From Haemophilus haemolyticus_L (GTDB lineage Bacteria; Pseudomonadota; Gammaproteobacteria; Enterobacterales; Pasteurellaceae), in the NCBI RefSeq assembly GCF_003490595.1, contig NZ_QQGY01000006.1, forward strand, positions 62,001 through 126,000: a stretch of 64,000 nucleotides of DNA. Reading direction: 5' to 3'. A model generated the notes under the pieces. That model saw only the letters and a list, made by a program, of their open reading frames with translations, was not told the DNA's origin and did no database searches. Position numbers and translations under genes: made by a program. The number at the start of each line of letters is the position of its first letter. The stretch's first letter is position 1. Below are positions 7,831-16,888 of this stretch, piece by piece.

Positions 7831-9021
7831 ATGTTTGAACATATCAAAGCGGCACCAGCCGATCCAATCTTAGGCTTAGGTGAAGCATTCAAATCTGAAA
7901 CGCGTGAAAATAAAATCAATTTAGGTATTGGCGTTTATAAAGATGCACAAGGTACAACCCCGATTATGCGTGCAGTAAAAGAAGCAGAAAAACGCTTATT
8001 TGATAAGGAAAAAACGAAGAATTATCTGACTATCGATGGTATTGCGGATTATAACGAACGAACAAAAGCACTACTTTTCGGTAAAGATTCTGAAGTCATC
8101 AAATCTAATCGTGCAAGAACAGTACAAAGTTTAGGCGGAACGGGTGCATTACGCATTGCGGCAGAATTTATTAAACGTCAAACCAAAGCACAAAATGTGT
8201 GGATCAGCACACCAACATGGCCAAACCACAATGCTATTTTCAATGCTGTGGGCATGACGATTCGTGAATATCGTTATTATGATGCTGAACGTAAAGCCCT
8301 TGACTGGGAACATTTACTTGAAGATTTAAGCCAAGCAAGCGAAGGTGATGTGGTGCTTTTACACGGTTGCTGCCACAACCCAACCGGTATTGACCCAACC
8401 CCTGAGCAATGGCAAGAATTAGCTGCGCTTTCAGCAAAAAATGGCTGGTTACCACTCTTTGACTTTGCTTATCAAGGTTTAGCCAATGGCTTAGACCAAG
8501 ATGCTTACGGTTTACGTGCATTTGCAGCAAATCATAAAGAATTATTAGTGGCGAGCTCATTCTCTAAAAACTTTGGTCTATACAATGAGCGTGTAGGTGC
8601 CTTTACCCTTGTGGCTGAAAATGCAGAAATTGCTTCAACCGCATTAACACAGGTGAAATCAATTATTCGTACACTCTACTCTAACCCTGCATCTCACGGT
8701 GGCGCAACGGTCGCAACCGTATTAAATGATCCACAACTTCGCCAAGAATGGGAAAATGAATTAACTGAAATGCGTGAACGTATCAAAAAAATGCGTCACT
8801 TATTCGTTCAGTTATTAAAAGAATACGGTACAGAACAAGATTTCAGCTTTATTATGGAACAAAATGGTATGTTCTCTTTCAGCGGTTTATCACCTGAACA
8901 AGTTGATCGCTTAAAAGATGAGTTTGCGATTTACGCTGTTCGTTCTGGTCGTATCAATGTGGCGGGTATTACGGAAGACAATATTCGTTATTTATGTGAA
9001 AGCGTTGTGAAAGTGCTTTAA
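7831..9021 (+). CDS. aspC: Aspartate/aromatic aminotransferase (class I, PLP)
   Basis: Transfers the amino group between aspartate (or aromatic amino acids) and 2-oxoglutarate in the cytoplasm. It has 396 residues, as in E. coli AspC. The start MFEHIKAAPADPILGL is typical of the AspC/TyrB branch. The substrate-site segments STPTWPNHNAIF and LLHGCCHNPTGIDPT are present, as is the PLP-lysine segment SSFSKNFGLYNERVGA. Which substrate dominates cannot be told from sequence. The gene is monocistronic between two USS-pair terminators. Confidence 0.95.
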   Translation: MFEHIKAAPADPILGLGEAFKSETRENKINLGIGVYKDAQGTTPIMRAVKEAEKRLFDKEKTKNYLTIDGIADYNERTKALLFGKDSEVIKSNRARTVQSLGGTGALRIAAEFIKRQTKAQNVWISTPTWPNHNAIFNAVGMTIREYRYYDAERKALDWEHLLEDLSQASEGDVVLLHGCCHNPTGIDPTPEQWQELAALSAKNGWLPLFDFAYQGLANGLDQDAYGLRAFAANHKELLVASSFSKNFGLYNERVGAFTLVAENAEIASTALTQVKSIIRTLYSNPASHGGATVATVLNDPQLRQEWENELTEMRERIKKMRHLFVQLLKEYGTEQDFSFIMEQNGMFSFSGLSPEQVDRLKDEFAIYAVRSGRINVAGITEDNIRYLCESVVKVL

Positions 9022-9034
9022 TTCATAAAAAGCA

Positions 9035-9062
9035 AAAGTGCGGTTAAGTTTAACCGCACTTT
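9035..9062. terminator. Bidirectional USS-pair terminator between aspC and moaE
   Basis: AAAGTGCGGTTAA and TTAACCGCACTTT form a perfect 13-bp stem with a two-base loop, serving the convergent aspC (plus) and moaE (minus). The tail in each direction is weak in T, so efficiency may be modest. Confidence 0.75.
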
Positions 9063-9066
9063 GTCA

Positions 9067-9519
9067 TTACCACTTCTCTAACGCTTCTTTGTCACTCTCT
9101 CTTGCTTCAATCCAACGTTCACCTTGATTGGTTTGTTCTTTTTTCCAGAATGGGGCTTTAGATTTTAAGAAGTCCATAATAAATTCGTTGGCATGATAAG
9201 CATCACCTCGGTGAGCAGAACTGATGCCGACTAAAACAATTTCATCGCCAGTATGCAAAAGTCCCACACGATGAATCACAGACACTCTCTGGATATCCCA
9301 ACGGGCTTTTGCTTGTTCTACAATTTCACGTAAGGCTTTTTCTGTCATTGCGGGATAATGTTCTAAGTATAAGCTGGATACCTCATCGCCTAAATTAAGA
9401 TCGCGTACTTTACCCACAAAAATAACCGTTGCGCCAACTGAATGTTGCTCAGATAGCCATTGATAAACAGCATTTTGATCAAAAGGTTGTTCTTGTACTG
9501 AAATTTGAATATCCGTCAT
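9067..9519 (-). CDS. moaE: Molybdopterin synthase large subunit
   Basis: Catalytic subunit of molybdopterin synthase. It inserts two sulfurs from MoaD thiocarboxylate into precursor Z (cPMP) to make molybdopterin. It has 150 residues, as usual. Key segments are GATVIFVGKVRD, RVSVIHRVGLLHTGDEIVLV, SSAHRGDAY and FLKSKAPFWKKE, with active-site lysines in the last. It starts directly after the moaD stop and is the last gene of the moa set, ending 4 bp before the shared terminator. Confidence 0.97.
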   Translation of the reverse strand: MTDIQISVQEQPFDQNAVYQWLSEQHSVGATVIFVGKVRDLNLGDEVSSLYLEHYPAMTEKALREIVEQAKARWDIQRVSVIHRVGLLHTGDEIVLVGISSAHRGDAYHANEFIMDFLKSKAPFWKKEQTNQGERWIEARESDKEALEKW

Positions 9520-9765
9520 TTAGCCCCCTGTTACCGGTGGGAAAAACGCAATTTCATCCCCATTTTTGACCGCACTTTCTAACGGCATCAAAGTTTGATT
9601 AATCGCTACTAAAAGCTTCCCTTTTTCAAGTGCCAATGCCCACTTATCACCTTTTTGAGCAAGGTGTTCACGCACTGCTTCCGCTGTCTCAAAATCCCCT
9701 TCAAGCTGAATAGAATCTTCCCCAATTAATTCACGTGTTTGAGCAAAAAATAAAACATTTAACAT
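9520..9765 (-). CDS. moaD: Molybdopterin synthase sulfur carrier subunit
   Basis: A ubiquitin-like sulfur carrier of 81 residues ending in the essential Gly-Gly (FFPPVTGG), which is adenylylated and thiocarboxylated. The start MLNVLFFAQTRELIG at 9763-9765 was chosen over a 13-codon longer frame. It has a strong GGAGG site (complement at 9775-9779) placed inside the end of moaC, and one base separates it from the moaC stop, indicating translational coupling. Confidence 0.96.
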   Translation of the reverse strand: MLNVLFFAQTRELIGEDSIQLEGDFETAEAVREHLAQKGDKWALALEKGKLLVAINQTLMPLESAVKNGDEIAFFPPVTGG

Positions 9766-9766
9766 C

Positions 9767-10249
9767 TTATTTTTCCTCCGCAATAAAATGACCGGATTTT
9801 CCACCGCTCTTTTCTAACAGACGTACGTACTCAATTACAATGTCTTTTTGTACGGCTTTACACATATCGTAAATGGTTAAGGCTGCCACACTTGCAGCGG
9901 TTAATGCTTCCATTTCTACGCCGGTTTTACCGGTTAATTTGCAAAGAGATTGAATACGAACTTGATTGGTTTCAAGTAACGGTTCTAAATTCACTTCTAC
10001 TTTAGAAAGTAACAATGGATGGCAAAGTGGGATAAGTTCCCAAGTACGTTTTGCCGCTTGAATACCTGCAATACGTGCTGTAGCAAATACATCGCCTTTG
10101 TGATGTTTGCCTTCCACGATCATAGCAAGGGTTTCTTTTGACATAGTAACGATGGCTTCAGCACGAGCTTCACGAACGGTCTCTGCTTTTGCAGAAACAT
10201 CCACCATATTGGCTTCGCCTTGAGAATTGATATGCGTAAATGTAGTCAT
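9767..10249 (-). CDS. moaC: Cyclic pyranopterin monophosphate synthase
   Basis: Converts 3',8-cyclo-7,8-dihydro-GTP, the MoaA product, to cyclic pyranopterin monophosphate. It has 160 residues. Family segments are MVDVSAKAETVREARA, TARIAGIQAAKRTWELIPLC followed by HP, and GVEMEALTAASVAALTIYDM. The C-terminal KSGGKSGHF is also typical. It lies between moaA and moaD on the same strand, 87 bp from moaA and one base from moaD. Confidence 0.97.
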   Translation of the reverse strand: MTTFTHINSQGEANMVDVSAKAETVREARAEAIVTMSKETLAMIVEGKHHKGDVFATARIAGIQAAKRTWELIPLCHPLLLSKVEVNLEPLLETNQVRIQSLCKLTGKTGVEMEALTAASVAALTIYDMCKAVQKDIVIEYVRLLEKSGGKSGHFIAEEK

Positions 10250-10307
10250 AATAAAATAAAGTGCGGTTAAAATATTAAATGTTTTACATGTGTGATGAAA
10301 GCAAAAT

Positions 10308-10332
10308 AAGTGAATAGTAAATTCACCTATTT
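10308..10332 (-). terminator. Possible weak terminator between moaA and moaC
   Basis: On the minus strand, AATAGGTGAAT and ATTCACTTATT can form a stem downstream of moaA, followed by a short T-run. It is imperfect and could only attenuate. Confidence 0.35.
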
Positions 10333-10336
10333 TCTT

Positions 10337-11350
10337 TTAGCCACCGATAGAGGCTAAATGATTTCTTACGCCGCTATCACCGATATGCAAATAATGATGT
10401 TCACGTTTGCCTTGCAGTGCAGAAAAAATACGTGCTTGCAAAATATCTTGCTGTTCATGGGATTGCAATAAATCACGTAATTCAATGCCTTCTTCGCCGA
10501 ATAAACAGAGATGAAGTTTGCCCTTCGCTGACACTCTGAGACGATTACAGCTTGCGCAGAAATTCTTTTCGTAAGGCATGATTAAACCAATTTCGCCAGC
10601 ATAATCAGGATGTGTGAAGACTTTTGCAGGACCATCTGTATGGGATTTATGCTGTAATGTCCAACCATTTTTCAGCAATTTATCCGCTAAGACTTGTCCT
10701 GAAAGATGGAATTTATCAAAGAAACTATCCATTTCGCCCGTTTGCATGAGTTCGATAAAGCGCATTTGAATTGGGCGATCTTTCACCCAAACAAGGAATT
10801 GTTCAAACTCTTTGTCATTCAAATTTTTCATCAAAACTGAATTAACTTTGACTTTGTTGTAGCCCACCTCAAATGCACGATCGATACCACGCATCACGTC
10901 ATCAAATTTATTGATACCTGTAATTTGATGGAACATTTTCGGATCAAGGCTATCAACACTGACATTAATAGACGTAATCCCTGCTTTCTTCCAATCAGCC
11001 ACATCTTTTGCCATGCGATAGCCATTTGTCGTGACAGCTAATTGACGGATTCCATCAATATTAGCAATGCTTTCAGCAATAGAAATAAAATCTTTGCGTA
11101 AAGTCGGTTCGCCACCCGTTAAACGGATTTTCTCTGTGCCCATTTCAGCAAACGCTTGAGCAAGATGGGTAATTTCTTTTAAGGTTAAGAAACTTGGTTT
11201 GTTAGCTTCGGGTTGATAACCATCAGGTAAACAATAGGTACAACGAAAGTTACACTGATCGGTAATCGACAGTCGTAGATAGTAATATTGACGTTGGAAA
11301 GGATCGACTAAGCGAGACTCTCCTACGTTTTTAATAGGAATGGATTGCAT
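10337..11350 (-). CDS. moaA: GTP 3',8-cyclase (radical SAM)
   Basis: First enzyme of molybdenum cofactor synthesis, a radical-SAM enzyme with two [4Fe-4S] clusters. The N-terminal cluster motif is CNFRCTYC (Cx3Cx2C). The C-terminal cluster is CASCNRLRVSAKGKLHLC. The protein ends in Gly-Gly, whose mobile tail the family needs for activity. RLTGGEPTLRKD is the SAM-binding GGE region. It has 337 residues and no lesion. A Moco riboswitch in the leader indicates feedback control of the moa genes by the finished cofactor. Confidence 0.98.
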   Translation of the reverse strand: MQSIPIKNVGESRLVDPFQRQYYYLRLSITDQCNFRCTYCLPDGYQPEANKPSFLTLKEITHLAQAFAEMGTEKIRLTGGEPTLRKDFISIAESIANIDGIRQLAVTTNGYRMAKDVADWKKAGITSINVSVDSLDPKMFHQITGINKFDDVMRGIDRAFEVGYNKVKVNSVLMKNLNDKEFEQFLVWVKDRPIQMRFIELMQTGEMDSFFDKFHLSGQVLADKLLKNGWTLQHKSHTDGPAKVFTHPDYAGEIGLIMPYEKNFCASCNRLRVSAKGKLHLCLFGEEGIELRDLLQSHEQQDILQARIFSALQGKREHHYLHIGDSGVRNHLASIGG

Positions 11351-11366
11351 TTTACACCTTTCTAAA

Positions 11367-11475
11367 TATGGAGAGGATAAACCGTTTCCAGCGTATCCCT
11401 GAATAACGTACCGCGTTATTGGCTTGCCACCGTATTTCTTGTGAAACTTAGGCTAAACAAGCTCGGAGTTATGCG
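11367..11475 (-). promoter_or_regulatory. Molybdenum cofactor (Moco) riboswitch, moaA leader
   Basis: Read on the minus strand, the leader contains the conserved ACTCCGAGC near 11473-11465 and GGTGGCAAGCC near 11432-11422. It ends in the hairpin GGATACGCTGGAAACGGTTT closing with ATCC at 11398-11375, whose CGCTGGAAACGG loop is diagnostic of the Moco RNA family. The A/G-rich GGAGAGGA end is adjacent to the moaA ribosome site, suggesting control of translation. A Moco RNA before moaA is known in H. influenzae. Confidence 0.85.
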
Positions 11476-11681
11476 TTAAATTTAATTTTTCGCCATTCTA
11501 AAAGATTTCACTTTGTAAACACAATCAATAATATTGATGAAAATCAGTATTTTCCTAAATTCTTAAAAATCAATTATATAAAAAAATACATAATGAAATT
11601 AAAGTTGCCTCATTAGTGATAATTAATCCTATTTATGTAAATAACCATCAATTTTGAACTGATTATTATGAGGTATTTTTA

Positions 11682-11695
11682 TTGATTTAAATCAT
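11682..11695 (+). promoter_or_regulatory. FNR-like site upstream of dnrN
   Basis: TTGATTTAAATCAT matches the FNR consensus TTGAT-N4-ATCAA at all but the last base. It lies 101 bp upstream of the dnrN ATG in a very AT-rich leader. FNR control of ytfE/dnrN is reported for H. influenzae; here it is inferred from the site. The rest of the leader (11476-11795) shows no other recognisable signal. Confidence 0.6.
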
Positions 11696-11795
11696 AATTT
11701 AATCAATAAATAAATCGCCCTACTTTTCATAATCAGAAAAATATCCTACTATTTTTATCGGATTTATTTTTACTTAATCAATATAGGAGTGATTT

Positions 11796-12467
11796 ATGTC
11801 TTTTGCCCAACAAAAACTTAGCGAACTCGCTGTTTCAATTCCAGGTGCAACTAAAATTTTTCGTGAATATGATTTAGATTTTTGCTGCGGAGGTTCTGTA
11901 TTATTAGAAGTCGCAGCAAAACAAAAGAATCTTAACCTTGCTGAAATTGAAAAACGTTTAACTGATTTACAACAAAGTAAAGCAGAAAATAACGATAAAG
12001 ATTGGACTTCGGCATCTTATGCAGAGATGATCGATCACATTATTACTCGTTTTCATAATCGCCACCGTGAACAACTCCCAGAATTAATTACATTGGCGGA
12101 GAAAGTTGAAAATGTACATGGTGATCGTGATGACTGCCCTGTCGGCGTAGCCGCACAATTAGAAAAAATTTATGCTGAACTTAGCCAGCATTTAATGAAA
12201 GAAGAACAAATTTTGTTCCCAATGATCAAAATGGGAAATTATGCAATGGCCTCAATGCCAATTCGTGTAATGGAAATGGAACACGATGAAGCTGGGCAAG
12301 ATGTGGAAGTAATCAAATCGCTTACTAATAACTGCACGCCACCAGCAGATGCTTGTTTCAGTTGGAAAGCCTTATATAGCGGTATTAATGAATTTATTGA
12401 TGATTTAATGCATCATATTCATTTGGAAAATAATATTTTATTTCCACGTGTATTAAACGAAAAATAA
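11796..12467 (+). CDS. dnrN: Di-iron Fe-S cluster repair protein (RIC, YtfE/DnrN/ScdA)
   Basis: Repairs iron-sulfur clusters damaged by nitric oxide or peroxide, in the cytoplasm, through a hemerythrin-like di-iron centre. The N-terminal ScdA domain has the Cys pair in YDLDFCCGGSVLLEVA (residues 25-40). The C-terminal four-helix bundle carries the iron ligands in IDHIITRFHNRHREQLPEL, SQHLMKEEQILFPMI, MEMEHDEAGQ and LMHHIHLENNILFPRV. Length 223 is normal. It has a strong ribosome site (AGGAGTG). An FNR-like site upstream fits induction in low-oxygen, nitrosative conditions. Confidence 0.96.
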   Translation: MSFAQQKLSELAVSIPGATKIFREYDLDFCCGGSVLLEVAAKQKNLNLAEIEKRLTDLQQSKAENNDKDWTSASYAEMIDHIITRFHNRHREQLPELITLAEKVENVHGDRDDCPVGVAAQLEKIYAELSQHLMKEEQILFPMIKMGNYAMASMPIRVMEMEHDEAGQDVEVIKSLTNNCTPPADACFSWKALYSGINEFIDDLMHHIHLENNILFPRVLNEK

Positions 12468-12488
12468 TTTAATATTCGTCAAAAAATA

Positions 12489-12530
12489 ACCGCACTTTAA
12501 TCTATTCCGAAAAACAAACTAAAGTGCGGT
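12489..12530. terminator. USS inverted-pair terminator between dnrN and rnpB
   Basis: ACCGCACTTTA pairs with TAAAGTGCGGT around a 20-base loop. It lies between the convergent dnrN (plus) and rnpB (minus) and could serve both. Confidence 0.65.
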
Positions 12531-12547
12531 CATTTCCACAAAAATTT

Positions 12548-12920
<373 letters not shown>

Positions 12921-12926
12921 GCGCGT

Positions 12927-12955
12927 AGTATAGGGGCAATCACTAGTGCGGTCAA
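12927..12955 (-). promoter_or_regulatory. rnpB sigma-70 promoter
   Basis: On the minus strand, -35 TTGACC (12950-12955), a 17-bp spacer and -10 TATACT (12927-12932). Transcription would start about 7 bp on, at 12920, exactly at the 5' strand of helix P1. A near-USS (TAGTGCGGT) overlaps the spacer and -35. Confidence 0.8.
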
Positions 12956-13080
12956 TAAAATCCCCAATTTTTGAATATTTCTCATCAATCTTATCAACAA
13001 TAATGCCTAATTTTTCATTCGTATTTTTTTATGATTCCGCTAAAATAGCGCCAATTTCAACCGCTCTTTTAGGAAAAAGA

Positions 13081-14016
13081 ATGAACTATCTAAAAATTGC
13101 ACAGGATTCCCTTGCAGTGGAAAGCAACGCACTTTTGCAACTCAGCCAGCGTTTAGGCGAGGATTTTAATCAAGTCGTCGATTTAATCCTTGCTTGCGAA
13201 GGACGATTAGTCATCGGCGGGATAGGGAAATCTGGTTTAATCGGTAAAAAAATGGTGGCTACCTTTGCCTCTACGGGCACACCAAGTTTCTTTTTACATC
13301 CGACTGAAGCCTTCCACGGTGATTTAGGAATGTTGAAACCAATTGATATCGTGATGTTAATTTCCTATAGCGGTGAAACCGATGATGTCAATAAACTGAT
13401 TCCAAGTTTAAAAAATTTTGGTAATAAAATTATTGCTGTGACGAGTAACAAAAATTCCACGCTCGCACGCCATGCAGATTATGTTTTAGACATTACTGTT
13501 GAGCGTGAAGTATGTCCAAATAATCTCGCGCCAACAACATCCGCACTTGTAACGCTGGCACTTGGCGATGCACTCGCCGTATCACTCATTACGGCACGCA
13601 ATTTCCAACCAGCTGACTTTGCTAAATTCCATCCAGGTGGCAGTCTTGGTCGTCGTTTATTATGTAAAGTGAAAGATCAAATGCAAACTCGCCTACCAAC
13701 AATTTTACCGACCACCAATTTTACTGACTGCCTCACAGTCATGAATGAAGGGCGAATGGGCGTTGCCTTGGTGATGGAAAATGAACAACTCAAAGGCATT
13801 ATCACGGATGGCGATATTCGCCGCGCACTTACAGCTAATGGTGCAGAAACGCTGAATAAAACAGCCAAAGATTTTATGACAAGTTCACCAAAAACTATTC
13901 ATCAAGACGAATTTTTATCCAAAGCAGAAGACTTTATGAAAGCGAAAAAAATTCACTCGCTAGTCGTTGTTAATGATGAAAATCACGTAGTGGGTTTAGT
14001 GGAATTTTCAAGCTAA
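13081..14016 (+). CDS. kdsD: Arabinose-5-phosphate isomerase
   Basis: Interconverts ribulose-5-phosphate and arabinose-5-phosphate, the first step to Kdo for the lipooligosaccharide inner core. It has 311 residues from MNYLKIAQDSLAVE. A longer frame from 12946 exists, but the ATG at 13081 has an AGGAAAAAGA ribosome site and gives the family length. The SIS sugar-isomerase domain (about 35-170) has GGIGKSGLIGKK, SYSGETDDV and HPGGSLGRRL. Two CBS domains follow (about 205-311; MNEGRMGVALVMENE, IHSLVVVNDENHVVGLVEF). kdsC follows after 9 bp, so the first and third Kdo-pathway steps are co-transcribed. Confidence 0.96.
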   Translation: MNYLKIAQDSLAVESNALLQLSQRLGEDFNQVVDLILACEGRLVIGGIGKSGLIGKKMVATFASTGTPSFFLHPTEAFHGDLGMLKPIDIVMLISYSGETDDVNKLIPSLKNFGNKIIAVTSNKNSTLARHADYVLDITVEREVCPNNLAPTTSALVTLALGDALAVSLITARNFQPADFAKFHPGGSLGRRLLCKVKDQMQTRLPTILPTTNFTDCLTVMNEGRMGVALVMENEQLKGIITDGDIRRALTANGAETLNKTAKDFMTSSPKTIHQDEFLSKAEDFMKAKKIHSLVVVNDENHVVGLVEFSS

Positions 14017-14025
14017 GGAATCCCA

Positions 14026-14568
14026 ATGCAACAAAAATTAGAAAACATTAAATTTGTCATTACTGATGTAGACGGCGTACTCACCGATGGACAACTTCAT
14101 TATGATGCCAATGGTGAAGCTATCAAAAGCTTTCATGTACGAGATGGTTTAGGCATAAAAATGCTGATGGATGCAGGTATTCAAGTGGCTGTGCTTTCTG
14201 GTCGCGACTCCCCTATTTTACGTCGTCGCATTGCTGATCTTGGTATTAAATTATACTTTCTTGGCAAACTTGAAAAAGAAACCGCTTGTTTTGAACTCAT
14301 GAAACAAGCAGGCGTCACTGCCGAGCAAACCGCTTATATTGGCGATGATAGCGTAGATCTTCCTGCTTTTGCCGTTTGTGGTGCATCTTTTGCTGTGGCT
14401 GATGCCCCTATTTATGTGAAGAATGCCGTTGATCATGTACTTTCCACCCATGGCGGCAAAGGTGCCTTCCGAGAAATGTCCGACATGATTTTACTGGCAC
14501 AGGGAAAATCTTCTGTGTTTGATAGTGCTCAAGGTTTCCTAAAATCAGTGAAAAACATGGGACAGTAA
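14026..14568 (+). CDS. kdsC: Kdo-8-phosphate phosphatase
   Basis: A HAD-superfamily (C0, capless, tetrameric) phosphatase that hydrolyses Kdo 8-phosphate to Kdo. It has 180 residues, as in the structurally solved H. influenzae enzyme. Motif I is VITDVDGVLTDG with Asp14 as nucleophile and Asp16 as acid/base. Motif II is VLSGRDS, and motif III/IV is YIGDDSVDLPAF. It forms a two-gene operon with kdsD. Confidence 0.97.
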   Translation: MQQKLENIKFVITDVDGVLTDGQLHYDANGEAIKSFHVRDGLGIKMLMDAGIQVAVLSGRDSPILRRRIADLGIKLYFLGKLEKETACFELMKQAGVTAEQTAYIGDDSVDLPAFAVCGASFAVADAPIYVKNAVDHVLSTHGGKGAFREMSDMILLAQGKSSVFDSAQGFLKSVKNMGQ

Positions 14569-14603
14569 TAACTCATTCGTCAATGTTATTGCTCAATAAA
14601 AAA

Positions 14604-14661
14604 TAAAGTGCGGTTAATTTTCAAGGAGTTTTAAAATCTCTCAAAAATCAACCGCACTTTT
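14604..14661. terminator. Bidirectional USS-pair terminator between kdsC and yccS
   Basis: AAAGTGCGGTT (14606-14616 region) pairs with AACCGCACTTT (14650-14660), around a loop with its own small palindrome. It lies between the convergent kdsC and yccS genes. Confidence 0.7.
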
Positions 14662-14685
14662 GTATTTATAACGATCCCATACTCT

Positions 14686-16821
14686 TTAACAAGACTCTTT
14701 CCTAAAATACTCATAGAACTGCGGTAAGAGTTGCGTAATCAAATTTAATTGCTGATACGGTAAACTAAAGACGGCGCGTTCTTCTGCCGTCATTTCTTGT
14801 TTTTCCAATTCTTTTAAATGTGTTTCAATACGTTCTTGCTGTTGGTTAAAAATAGCTTCGGGTATTTCTTCAATGTGTTCTAAGGTATAGATAATTTTCT
14901 TTGCTACAGGATAAAAACCAGATAAAAATTGTGCGGTCTGTTGCAAATTTTTCATTCTGTCGCGATAAGCGCCAAGGGCCGAAATATAGCTTAATAGAGA
15001 ATAATTCAGTTTGAGTAAATCAAAACCTTTCTGTAAATATGCCTTATATTTCACTGGCTCATTATTCATATTAGAAAGTGTTGTACTCAGTGCGGCTGCA
15101 TATTGATGTGCATTACGACGTGCTATGCGATATTTAAGATCGTCACTTTTACCAAATTGCAATTGGCTAATGATATGCAACAAATACACCGCATCACTAC
15201 GCAATGCCTGATGGCTCACTTTATCAAGTTGCAAATATTTCCAATCGGGCCATAAGTAAGATACGGCAAACCATGAAATCGCGGAACCAAGCAAAGTATC
15301 GAGTAAACGAGGCATTAAAGCAGCTGCCGTATCAAATCCCATGACATCAAAACTCAGCAAAACTTGTAGTGTGATGAAAAAGGTTGAAAAGCTGTAATTA
15401 TTACTACGGAAGAAAAAGAATAGCGTACTTGTAAGCACCACAAGACCCAGTTTTAATTCTAAGGTTGGATTTAAATAAGGTAATAATGACCCCACCACTA
15501 CACCTAATATCGTGCCAATAATACGCTGACGTAAACGGACTTTAGTTGCTGAATAGTTTGGCTGACACACAAATACAGTGGTCAATAAAATCCAATAACC
15601 AAGGTTAAATTGAAAAAACTCAACAATTGCACAGCATAAAAATACCACGATAGATAAGCGTACTGCATGACGGAACAACGGTGACTCAAAAGTAAAATGG
15701 CTAAAAATCACTGCACTTATATTTTTTAACCCAGTGATTTGTTCCGTATGAATTTGAGCTAATTGTTCTGTATCCGTCGTTTCTTGTGCCAATTGGCGAA
15801 GTTGCCAGTTAATACTTTGTAAATTATCTAACAAAGTTTGGATATCAATCAGTTCATCTTGATCATTGAGATGTTGTGCTCGATATAGCTCAAAGGAATG
15901 CAATGTGCCTAAAAGTGCACGTTCGACACGTTCATTAAAATGATAGGGTTTATTTTCATGCAAACTCGCGGTGATTTCTTTACAGGATTGTGCTTGTAGC
16001 TCTAATAAACGTTGAATACGGAAAATCAAATCTGTATTTTTTAGTTTTTCCGTTATTTGTTGATAATCAAAATACGTAGAATTGGCGCGCTCATGAATGT
16101 CTTGCGCGGCAAAATAGTAACGTAACATTCTCTGGGTGCGAGGATGGCGATGTTGTCCTCTAATACGGTAAAAAAGTGCGGTACGCACAATATTAAATGC
16201 CGTGACAACATTCGCATTTTTCATTGCAAAATTGAGGTGTTTTTTTTCAATCTCAGCCACTTCGTCAGGATCAAAAAAGCAGGATTTGGTATCTAAATAT
16301 TCGCCCAACGCACAAAACGCTTTAGCGACACTTTCTTGCACGGGGCGATTTGGGAAAAACAGGTAAACAATCAAAGTCACCACGCTATACAGCAATGTAC
16401 CGCATAAAATCATTACGGGATTAATAAACCATACATTTCCTTCAGGCACATAAGTCAGCGTGGTATAAAGCGCAACCACTAATGAACCAAACGCAATCGT
16501 GCTATAACGCTGCCCCACGGCGCCAATCATGGTGAAAATAAATGTCAGCACCGTCATTAACACAATATATTGGATAGGCTTACCGATATGTAACTGCACA
16601 ATAAAGGATGAAATGGAAAAGGCAATGAGCGTAAAAAATACGTTTTTCAATCGTCCAGTTAAACGGTTATCCAAATCCACCAAACCACCTGCAATAATCC
16701 CTAGAATCAAAGGCATTGATTGCGAAGAAATATCAAAAGCCCATATTCCTACTGCCGCAATATTTACAGCAATAAAAACAGGAATCGCAGCGATTACTTT
16801 GGCATTTAACCGAATATTCAT
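14686..16821 (-). CDS. yccS: YccS-like FUSC-family inner membrane protein
   Basis: A 711-residue integral membrane protein of the YccS/YhfK (FUSC, aromatic-acid exporter-like) family, close to E. coli YccS in length. Two blocks of about six hydrophobic helices each (roughly residues 10-160 and 380-510) flank a long cytoplasmic segment (about 170-370) and a soluble C-terminus rich in Glu and Gln. The second block contains SPLFRHAVRLSIVVFLCC, ILLTTVFVCQPNYSATKVRL and RIIGTILGVVVGSLLP, typical of the family. Its transport substrate is unknown. It lies 67 bp downstream of the yccT-like gene with a terminator between. Confidence 0.88.
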   Translation of the reverse strand: MNIRLNAKVIAAIPVFIAVNIAAVGIWAFDISSQSMPLILGIIAGGLVDLDNRLTGRLKNVFFTLIAFSISSFIVQLHIGKPIQYIVLMTVLTFIFTMIGAVGQRYSTIAFGSLVVALYTTLTYVPEGNVWFINPVMILCGTLLYSVVTLIVYLFFPNRPVQESVAKAFCALGEYLDTKSCFFDPDEVAEIEKKHLNFAMKNANVVTAFNIVRTALFYRIRGQHRHPRTQRMLRYYFAAQDIHERANSTYFDYQQITEKLKNTDLIFRIQRLLELQAQSCKEITASLHENKPYHFNERVERALLGTLHSFELYRAQHLNDQDELIDIQTLLDNLQSINWQLRQLAQETTDTEQLAQIHTEQITGLKNISAVIFSHFTFESPLFRHAVRLSIVVFLCCAIVEFFQFNLGYWILLTTVFVCQPNYSATKVRLRQRIIGTILGVVVGSLLPYLNPTLELKLGLVVLTSTLFFFFRSNNYSFSTFFITLQVLLSFDVMGFDTAAALMPRLLDTLLGSAISWFAVSYLWPDWKYLQLDKVSHQALRSDAVYLLHIISQLQFGKSDDLKYRIARRNAHQYAAALSTTLSNMNNEPVKYKAYLQKGFDLLKLNYSLLSYISALGAYRDRMKNLQQTAQFLSGFYPVAKKIIYTLEHIEEIPEAIFNQQQERIETHLKELEKQEMTAEERAVFSLPYQQLNLITQLLPQFYEYFRKESC

Positions 16822-16842
16822 TTCAAATCCTTATCAAAATAG

Positions 16843-16873
16843 AAAAGTGAGCAACAAGGCTCACTTTTTATTG
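16843..16873 (-). terminator. Terminator downstream of the yccT-like gene
   Basis: AAAAGTGAGC and GCTCACTTTT form a 10-bp perfect stem with a six-base loop and a T-rich tail on the minus strand. It is not a USS pair. Confidence 0.7.
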
Positions 16874-16888
16874 TATGAAGTGCGGTAA

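Noticed and set aside
12946..13080. 45-codon N-terminal extension of KdsD
   Set aside because: It would start beside the rnpB promoter; the ATG at 13081 has a good ribosome site and yields the family length of 311.
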